A stretch of DNA of 64,000 bases from Serripes groenlandicus (Eukaryota > Mollusca > Bivalvia > Cardiida > Cardiidae), in assembly GCA_031761405.1 (NCBI GenBank), contig JASEVX010000037.1, positions 868,001 to 932,000 on the forward strand, written 5' to 3'. The notes beneath the pieces were generated by a model. That model had not been told where the DNA came from and ran no database searches. It saw only the letters and a list, made by a program, of their open reading frames with translations. A program made the translations under genes and the position numbers. Every line of letters begins with the position of its first letter. Positions within the stretch are counted from its first letter, which is position 1. Of this stretch, positions 58,301 through 64,000 are shown piece by piece.

Positions 58301-60700
58301 CAAGGTAAGACGCCGACGCCAGGGTAAATACCATAACTCTCATATTATCCGAATAGTCGACATCTAAAAAATGAATACAGCAGAAAGATTTAAGACCGGT
58401 TTTCGTGTGACTAATTCTCATGTTATTCTTACCTGCAGGTTTATTGTTATATTTATATACATCACACAGCACCAACTTGTTCTTTCCACGACGGAAGGGG
58501 TCATTGAATAGAGCCACTGGGTGGAGGTACATGTCCGAGTTCGAGCCTTCCGCCTGGTACGTGCTCGAACCATCGTAGTTCCAAATTGGACAGTCTGAAA
58601 CGAAACGAATTTATTCATTAATTTGTGTGTGTGGATAGAATAACTCGCTTTTTTTCCTTCTACTTTTCAAATGTCGTCCGCTACATTAAAAGTTTTATAA
58701 TTGATTGATTGATTGATTGATTGATTCGGGTTTAACGCCGTTTTTAACAATTTCTCAGTTATATCACGGCGGCCAGTTCACCTACTCATGCATTTCCTGG
58801 TTTTCTCACACCAGTACTCCACACAACAATCTTCCCAAGCAACTGGCTGCTTTTCCACATAGACTTAGCACATTGGTGGAAGACGAATGACGCATGTCGC
58901 ATTGACTTTTGTCAAACGTCGGAAAGAAAGTTGGCCGAAAACGTTTTACAAAGGTCGTCTGTATGTGGGTTAAGGTAAAGACGACCTTTCCCAGTAATAA
59001 AACTGCAGTTTGTAAACAACGTTACTCCTTATAGTCACGTGTGGTGAGTATGTGAAACCATTCCCCTTATCTCTTTCAGCGTCAAATTTTACATAACCCT
59101 TTTTCTCATACGGCAATTCTGCAGCAGACGACTTTGAATGTATTTTGTCAAAACATGGTAAATCTCCATAATTGAATGGATAACCTATGACAAAAAGTGG
59201 AAAACATTGTGGCAAAAGGAGAAATTGCACGTTTTGTGCAATTTCTTCTTTTGTCACTATGTTTTCAAAAAGCCGTCTGCTGCAGAGGCGTCAGAAAGCG
59301 TCTATATGAGGGAGAGGGAAAGGGAAAGTATACTTATAAATGAATTTTATATCAATTTCGGAACGTTGAGAAATTAATTGTTCAGTCGGAGATCAAATGT
59401 GGTAGGGTAACAACAATATCCAATTTTAAACGGATTGTCCTCAAAATACACTTGTAGTTTAAAGGGAGTGAATCATGTTTTAATATTCAGTCCAGCTAGA
59501 TAAGGGTTGTTTCCCTTCGTTAAGATCGTGTATCATTCTAAAAATGTAAAATTCTAATTTTTTAACAATTCTGAAAAATGACAAACATTTAAAGGATCTC
59601 TCAAAAGGTTTATGTATTATACGACAAATCTGCAGCAGACGACTTTGAAAATATAGCGAGAAACACTTGAAAAATCTCCATAAAAGATTGTTTTCAACTT
59701 TATTGTGGCCAAAGGAGAAATTGCTCATCATGAACAATTTCTCCTTTGGCCACAATGTTTTCAAGAGTCGTCTGCAGCAATTGCGTCAAAATGCGTCTGC
59801 ATGTGGGAAAGGGTTATAAAGGTAATAAAGGAAACAACTTTAGCACACTGTAAAGAAAGATGGAATCGTTAGCCTTAATCCTTTCCCACATAATATGAAT
59901 CGCCAGAAGTTTGTTATCTAGACCAAACTATTGAAAATCGATATGAATGAAAGGAAAGGTATTGAATAGAGGCGAGATCAACGTGACAATAAGTACATTG
60001 ATCATTAGGAGCAAATTCCCCCTTTGGTCGCAATGGTTGTTAAAGATTTAGGACGCAGAAGCGTCAAAATATGTCTGCATGTTGAAATTGACATGTAACT
60101 TACTTCTCCTACCATAATAACTAGTGTACGGACAACTTGTTAATGATCTTCTATTGTTTGACGCATTTAAGTGAAACATACGGGACATTGCATGAGCACA
60201 CGGACACGAATGGGTATCAGTATGTCCTTATGCATATGCGAACGCGTCCTGACAGATCTGCTGCAGACGGCTCCGAAAACAATGTCGCAAAAGGATAAAT
60301 TGCTCATGAAATGATAAATTCCTCTCATTGCTTTAAGCTTGTTGAATGATTTATACCTTTCCATTAACAGGGTTTTTCGATTTTTGTTGCCTGAATGTCT
60401 CAAAGTGGTCAAGTGTTAACCCTTTGCCTGTTGTAAATTAAATTGATTTTTGTGAGATATGCGTCACAAGTATTTTCGAGCCACATTATTAATCCTAGAA
60501 AAAAAAGAGTCAACATTGAACAGCTTACCTTCCGGCTTTTTCGGATCGAAGTCTAATGTTCTACACTTTGTCCGAAGACCCTCGCCTGTCCCGTCGATCC
60601 AGATGTACTCGCACTGGACATTTCCGTCATCCACGGGCAGCGACATGTAGTTAGCCAGAACGGCTTTGTCTAATCGACCGGGATGCTCTAGAGCCGTCAT
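55032..60700 (-). CDS. Glutamine synthetase, complete coding sequence (copy B)
   Basis: Cytosolic-type eukaryotic GS joins ammonia to glutamate using ATP. Five coding exons on the minus strand (60529-60700, 58433-58594, 57248-57522, 55830-56029, 55032-55317) total 1095 bp: 364 residues plus TAA, close to the animal norm of about 373. All introns are GT..AG and every phase fits. Motifs by residue: [11 protein letters not shown] 33-43, WNYDGSST 62-69, PWFGIEQEY 131-139, [11 protein letters not shown] in exon 3, [15 protein letters not shown] across the exon 3/4 joint at 203/204, NGAGAHTN 250-257, RRLTG 300-304, [11 protein letters not shown] 318-328, RRPSSNCDP 342-350. The ATG follows a likely 5'-UTR segment starting at an acceptor (TTTTCAG) near 60733, so an upstream non-coding exon probably exists. 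It lies in unit B of a segmental duplication whose other copy is dead, and it is convergent with the Rh channel gene. Confidence 0.96.
55600..55820 (+). mobile_element. SINE relic in GS-B intron 4
   Basis: GTAGTCCCGGTACAATACAC, ATGATATGACTGAAAACTTG and a CAAACAAACACA end close to the exon-4 donor. Shared with unit A. Confidence 0.7.
55830..56029 (-). CDS. Glutamine synthetase B, coding exon 4
   Basis: Reads [20 protein letters not shown], then [20 protein letters not shown] and QMRDDNGL. The donor GTAAGACGA is followed within about 10 bp by a SINE 3' end. Confidence 0.96.
56300..56762. mobile_element. Non-coding repeat in GS-B intron 3 with TGACCTAGTGACC motif
   Basis: TTTGACCTAGTGACCTACTT is repeated internally, and GCACGACGCACGACGCACGG precedes a terminal hairpin TAGCTCACCTTGCACTTCGTGC. 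Absent from unit A. Confidence 0.75.
56766..57030 (-). mobile_element. tRNA-derived SINE, full length, different head
   Basis: Minus-strand head GCCGGGTAGCTCAATTGGTA..GGTTCGATACCCGGTTGCGG, with CGT at the anticodon place but unpaired stem bases. The body has TTTAACGCCGCTTTCAACAG on the plus strand. Confidence 0.85.
57050..57210. mobile_element. F1 MITE in GS-B intron 3
   Basis: ACATTGTGACTAAAGGAGAA, AAATTGCTAATTTGAGCAAT hairpin, AAAAGTCGTCTGCAGTCAGT, ATATGTGGGAGG. Partner of 41285-41470. Confidence 0.75.
57248..57522 (-). CDS. Glutamine synthetase B, coding exon 3 (core catalytic)
   Basis: Reads [20 protein letters not shown], then [40 protein letters not shown] and [11 protein letters not shown], ending in phase 0 before GTAAGT. 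It carries the metal-binding E-x-E of GIEQEY. This exon is deleted in copy A. Confidence 0.96.
57560..58300. mobile_element. Two non-coding repeats around a TAA microsatellite, GS-B intron 2
   Basis: 57560-57790 is an element with CAAGAAACCGCTGAAGACGG at one end and TTGCTAGAGCAATCCGGCC at the other. 57815-57992 is (TAA)n-rich. 57993-58300 starts AAGAGCGCCGCAAGCAAACG and holds the single ancestral copy of unit A's 45-bp minisatellite. Confidence 0.7.
58433..58594 (-). CDS. Glutamine synthetase B, coding exon 2
   Basis: After CGTTTCAG it reads [20 protein letters not shown], then [20 protein letters not shown] and [13 protein letters not shown], with donor GTAAGA. YDGSST is the conserved D/E-G-S-S loop. 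Confidence 0.96.
58694..58936 (-). mobile_element. tRNA-derived SINE lacking its tRNA head
   Basis: (TTGA)n then GGGTTTAACGCCGTTTTTAA, ATATCACGGCGGCCAGTTCA, CCAAGCAACTGGCTGCTTTT. It stops at TTGGCC where the head should begin. Absent from unit A. Confidence 0.88.
59094..59320. mobile_element. F1 MITE in GS-B intron 1
   Basis: ACCCTTTTTCTCATACGGCA, TCTGCAGCAGACGACTTTGA, AAATTGCACGTTTTGTGCAA hairpin (compensated bases on both arms), AGCCGTCTGCTGCAGAGGCG. Confidence 0.87.
59616..59816. mobile_element. F1 MITE in GS-B intron 1
   Basis: ATCTGCAGCAGACGACTTTG, AAATTGCTCATCATGAACAA hairpin, GAGTCGTCTGCAGCAATTGC, ATGTGGGAAAGGGTTA. Confidence 0.85.
59870..60425. other. Two diverged F1-like elements in GS-B intron 1
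   Basis: 59876-60090 (AATCCTTTCCCACATAATAT..AAATATGTCTGCATG) and 60235-60425 (ATCTGCTGCAGACGGCTCCG..TTAACCCTTTGCC). The second matches the right arm of unit A's palindrome. Confidence 0.6.
60529..60700 (-). CDS. Glutamine synthetase B, coding exon 1
   Basis: The ATG at 60700 gives [20 protein letters not shown] and continues to [20 protein letters not shown], then PKKPE, with donor GTAAGC. The exon probably extends 5' as untranslated sequence to 60733. Confidence 0.95.
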
Positions 60701-60819
60701 ATTTGTTGGTTGTCTGTATTAATTACGATCTGTCTGAAAATACACAAATGTTGACATTTTAGATGCCAGAGATCTAGACAAGGGGAATTTTACAAATTAT
60801 AAAATCCTTGTTTGACATT

Positions 60820-60896
60820 CAAACCCTTTGTTGTGGGTACTCAAAAGAATCGTCTGAGTGAGACGATTCTTTTGAGTACCCACAACATAGGATTTG
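60820..60896. mobile_element. F5 hairpin element
   Basis: GTTGTGGGTACTCAAAAGAA / TCGTCT is followed by its perfect reverse complement after GAGTG. Relatives: 63371-63446, about 24270-24350 and one arm near 49430. Confidence 0.88.
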
Positions 60897-60996
60897 ATTG
60901 AGTAATAAGAGAACTATTGTGTGGAAAAGACTACTTGTTCACTCGCTCTGAGATACGCTGTCATATCATCCGAGTCGTCCTTTACGAACACAAACT

Positions 60997-61227
60997 TAAC
61001 TCTTTCCCACTTATGGACGCGTTTTGATACATCTGCAGCAGAAGAATTTTGAAAACATTGTGAAAAAGGGAGAAATTGCTCAAAACGAGCAACTTCTCCC
61101 TTTGACATAAAGTTTTTCAACTTTTTTTATCAGTAATTATAGCTTCATTTCTAGAGATTTTACATGTCTTGAGTATATATTTTTAAAGTCGTCTGCTGCA
61201 GATGTTTTGTTTGTGGCGAAGGGTTAA
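60997..61227. mobile_element. F1 MITE upstream of GS-B
   Basis: TTAA-flanked CTCTTTCCCACTTATGGACG, ATCTGCAGCAGAAGAATTTT, AAATTGCTCAAAACGAGCAA hairpin, AGTCGTCTGCTGCAGATGTT, GGCGAAGGG. Confidence 0.85.
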
Positions 61228-61640
61228 GAGTTTTGTCGACAAGTAAAGAAAACATCAATTTGCTCATCCATTCTATGTTATCTACTTGTTTGGCGGAGAT
61301 TTCTTCAATGTCTCGTAAGCGTTTTAGCGACGAGTTCGGATCCCGACACTTCTAACACACAGCGGAGTAATTCGAAATATTCTTTAAATCATTCAGCGCC
61401 AATTTCCTTAATTAAGTAAACTCTTCCATGCTCATATTCGGGCGACCCCATTTATCATGTAGCCATGTAATAAGAGTTTTGAAATAGTTTGTTAACAAAA
61501 GGCAAACAATGCTGATTCCGGTACGATAACTATCAAAGAAGAGACAGAGAAAACGTGTTAGAATAGAATAAATTACGCACAATGACAAATTCCTTCTTTT
61601 CCAAGAATACTTTGAAAAGTCGCAAACACGTCGTATTTAT

Positions 61641-62067
61641 TCTATTTCAAGTACATGTCAAGTTATTTATAACAAGTTAACAACACAATACCAGCATAAA
61701 TTTCCAGAAAACACTCCTTTATCCTCCAATGTATTAATCAGGTTATGTTTTCAGTTACCAAGATATGTTTTTTCTTATTCATATATTTTCAAAATATCTC
61801 ATCTATCAGATAAACAGACGACAATCTAACTCTATAATCAAATATATACGCACATACTCGTCACAGTCAAAATAATTCACCCTCACTTCGTCAAATCTTT
61901 AAAATGTATGTAGTTCAAAATACATCAATCGTTAACGAATTTAATATATCTTTTAACCGTCACAGACGAAACGTATTTCAATTTTAACTTTCAATCATCC
62001 CAACCGATTTAACCCAATTTCGTAAAGCACTGAAGTGTTTGGGTGGTTCCGCTCGATGTTTTGTAGA
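61641..62067. other. 427-bp insertion specific to unit B
   Basis: Unit A runs CGTCGTATTTATACTTTTAA without a break, whereas unit B has extra sequence flanked on both sides by ATTTAT, which looks like a target-site duplication. No terminal repeats or coding sequence recognised. Confidence 0.7.
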
Positions 62068-62219
62068 TTTATACTTTTAAATGACGTTTAAATGTATAGA
62101 TCAAGTAAGTTTTAAAAATAACTATATAATAAAATGTATTGATTCGGTGATCTCATTCTTGGAAATACAATAAAACTAAAAATAAAACCGATGAAGGAGT
62201 GGAGTTCAAGGAACCGATT

Positions 62220-62470
62220 TATTAATTACATTCAACTCTTTCCCGTATACAAACGCTCTCTGACGCTTATTGAAAACATTGTGACGGAAGGAGAAAGTGC
62301 CCATGACGAGCAAAGTTTCATTTTGACACAATGTTTTCATCTCAATTCAATACTTTTACTTTAATTTGCAGAGATATCACTAATTTCTGCCTAGATATAT
62401 TTTAAAGTCGCCTGCTGTAGTGTGTTGTATATCGGAAAACGGGGTCGGAAGGGAGGGTTGGGGGGTTAAA
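62220..62470. mobile_element. F1 MITE upstream of GS-B
   Basis: ACTCTTTCCCGTATACAAAC, GAAAACATTGTGACGGAAGG, AAAGTCGCCTGCTGTAGTGT. Partner of 44930-45145. Confidence 0.75.
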
Positions 62471-62705
62471 ATTATTAAATAATCAGGAAGTATCTCCCAT
62501 ATAGCCTATTAAATGCTTTTCTGAAGCGTTGCCAAAAAGATGCCCGTCTTGCCATGTCATTTTTAAAGGGAAACCTTTTAACACTTCCCCGACTTCAGAC
62601 GTCTTGTGTTTCCTCGGCAGCATTCAACCCTCGAATACATCATGGTAACAGCGGACAGCTCAATATGAACAATCAATCCTTCTTCAACAACGTTTTCAAC
62701 TCTGC

Positions 62706-63180
62706 CTTAACCCTTTCAGCGCCGAGTTGTTTAAAGTAGACTCTTCCATGTTCAAAATCGGGAGTCTCCATTTCTCATGTTAAAAACGTTGTGAACTATT
62801 TTGTTAACTAAAAGGCAAACAATGCAAACAATAACAAAGCGTTAATAGTACACTAGCAATTTATCAGGTGTTATTTCTTATCGTAAATTGTTGTTTAAAA
62901 CGTAGAAGGCCGCATCATTACACCATTGCAGCAGACGACTTTTGAAAGCATTGTGACAAAAGAACAAAACGGTTAACGATGAGCAGTTTCTGCATTTGCC
63001 ACAATATTTTCAATTTATTTATTTTATTTTATTGGGGTTTTACGCCGCTTTCACACAATATTTTCAAGTAATTTCAATAATAGGAAAGTAGTGTACGGAG
63101 GTTTAGCATAGTGTTAACCAAATGTCCTTCAAAGTCGTCTGCTTCTGATTTGGTGTATGGAGGAAAAGGGTTAAAGTGTA
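62706..63180. mobile_element. F3 half and F1 MITE with SINE-tail insert
   Basis: TTAACCCTTTCAGCGCCGAG (F3 arm) to about 62830. Then 62930-63170 is F1 (TTGCAGCAGACGACTTTTGA, GGAGGAAAAGGGTTA), interrupted at about 63015-63055 by TGGGGTTTTACGCCGCTTTC. Confidence 0.7.
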
Positions 63181-63370
63181 TAATGCAATGCAATAAAATA
63201 TAATTGTGATTGTTAAACCATTCATTCATTGCGTGTTATTTCATCATCCTATGCTCCCATTAAAACTGTAGGATCCTTCTTTATAATTTATTATTAACAT
63301 ACATGATAATATAGGTCTAGATAAGGAGGAGTTTACAGCTCTTTTCCCCACAATATCTCTTATTATCCAT

Positions 63371-63446
63371 CCAAACCCTATGTAGTGGGTACTAAAAAAT
63401 CGTATCATTGATACGATTCTTTTGAATACTCACAACATAAAGTTAG
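63371..63446. mobile_element. F5 hairpin element
   Basis: CTATGTAGTGGGTACTAAAA..GATACGATTCTTTTGAATAC; weaker hairpin than the 60820 copy. Confidence 0.75.
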
Positions 63447-63634
63447 CGGATAAAATAAGGATTTTAGAACAGGCTAAAAACGCTCCTTATCTTGAGCTCT
63501 GATGAGAATATTCTAAATATCGCCAGTTGTCGAATCATCTAAGATCAATATTCGATCGGATTCGATTGGTTGTTCGCACACAGGCTTATCTCCACTTCTA
63601 TAAAGATCGATGGTTTAATTAGAGCAGGAAAAGG

Positions 63635-63797
63635 CAGGGGTGGCAAAATCCATTGTCCGTACTGCCCAGCTTCCCAGAGCCTGTACGGACAAGTGAAATT
63701 TTGTAGGGATTTACTATATAAATATCATACGGACAAGTGCAAAATAGCATTTTGAAAAAACGGACAAGTAAGTCAAAATCATATTTCGCCACCCCTG
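63635..63797. mobile_element. hAT-like MITE, 163 bp
   Basis: Termini CAGGGGTGGC..GCCACCCCTG are inverted repeats, and ACGGACAAGT motifs recur inside. The equivalent place in unit A (about 48920) is empty, so insertion followed the duplication. An exact 8-bp target duplication was not seen. Confidence 0.75.
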
Positions 63798-64000
63798 AAA
63801 GGGAAGTAATAGTCGCTCTGTTGGCCATTTACACTAGATATTATATTAAAGGCCACGCCTGACGAATTGGTGTCCTATTGACTTTCCGGGTTGGCTTCAT
63901 TTCCAGTTACGTGTGGGGCTACACTTGTATCTCATTTGGTCTTCAGTAAGGGACTATAGTACATATTGACGGATGGTGCAAGGTCTGACGAGACCGTGTT

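Larger units (their letters stand above)
54454..63835. repeat. Segmental duplication unit B
   Basis: Direct-orientation partner of unit A, offset about 16.3-16.6 kb across the GS exons. It contains the intact GS gene and lacks unit A's expanded minisatellites and palindrome. Confidence 0.9.

Overview
The window is AT-rich, intron-rich, repeat-dense animal nuclear DNA. Short exons carry canonical GT/AG junctions. There are dozens of fold-back MITEs, tRNA-derived SINEs with a 'gtttaacgccg...atatcacggcgg' body, and many minisatellites. The repeat style and the protein sequences fit a marine mollusc, most likely a heterodont bivalve (clam-like). The clade is inferred from repeat style and the species cannot be named. 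No bacterial-type operon, CRISPR, rRNA or convincing tRNA gene was seen.

Two gene families are present and both belong to ammonia metabolism. (1) A Rh-type ammonium/ammonia channel (RHBG/RHCG-like) lies on the + strand. Nine coding exons between 18758 and 29145 join in frame to a stop; only the first coding exon (N-terminus and first membrane helix) was not found. (2) Glutamine synthetase (GS) lies on the - strand in two copies inside a segmental duplication of roughly 9-11 kb. The copy at 55032-60700 is complete: five coding exons, 364 codons plus stop, all active-site motifs. The copy at 38777-44110 is a decayed pseudogene. It has an active-site exon deleted to 12 bases, an in-frame stop, a 13-bp duplication that shifts the frame, a lost two-residue piece of a conserved motif and a changed active-site-loop residue. 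The Rh gene converges on the GS pair, so an ammonia importer/exporter and the enzyme that fixes ammonia are physically linked.

Layout: 1-300 microsatellite; 0.3-18.7 kb gene-free, with a 25-bp satellite (3.66-6.41 kb), a 601-bp tandem duplication (8.4-9.6 kb), a nearly invariant 64-bp array (14.06-15.08 kb) and many MITEs; 18.76-29.15 kb Rh gene with MITE-filled introns and a triplicated exon-3 tail; 29-38 kb gene-free, with SINEs, a 49-bp minisatellite in two blocks, and 12-, 30- and 18-bp arrays; 38.2-49.0 kb duplication unit A (GS pseudogene, 48-bp and 45-bp minisatellites, a 118-bp-arm palindrome); 49-54.4 kb spacer with SINEs and a 20-bp array; 54.4-63.8 kb duplication unit B (intact GS).

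Recurrent repeat families, named here for convenience: F1, about 230 bp, TTAA-flanked, CCCTTTCC termini, internal CTGCAGCAGACGAC motif and a GAGAAATTGCTC hairpin (piggyBac-like MITE); F2, about 250-270 bp, termini ATGAGCCG..CCAACATT; F3, about 210 bp, TTAA-flanked, termini CTCTTTCAGCGCC; F4, about 250 bp, termini TATCGAGGGCTTGGC; F5, a perfect hairpin around GTTGTGGGTACTCAAAAGAA. The F1 motif is nearly the same as the unit of the 25-bp satellite, suggesting that the satellite arose from the MITE.
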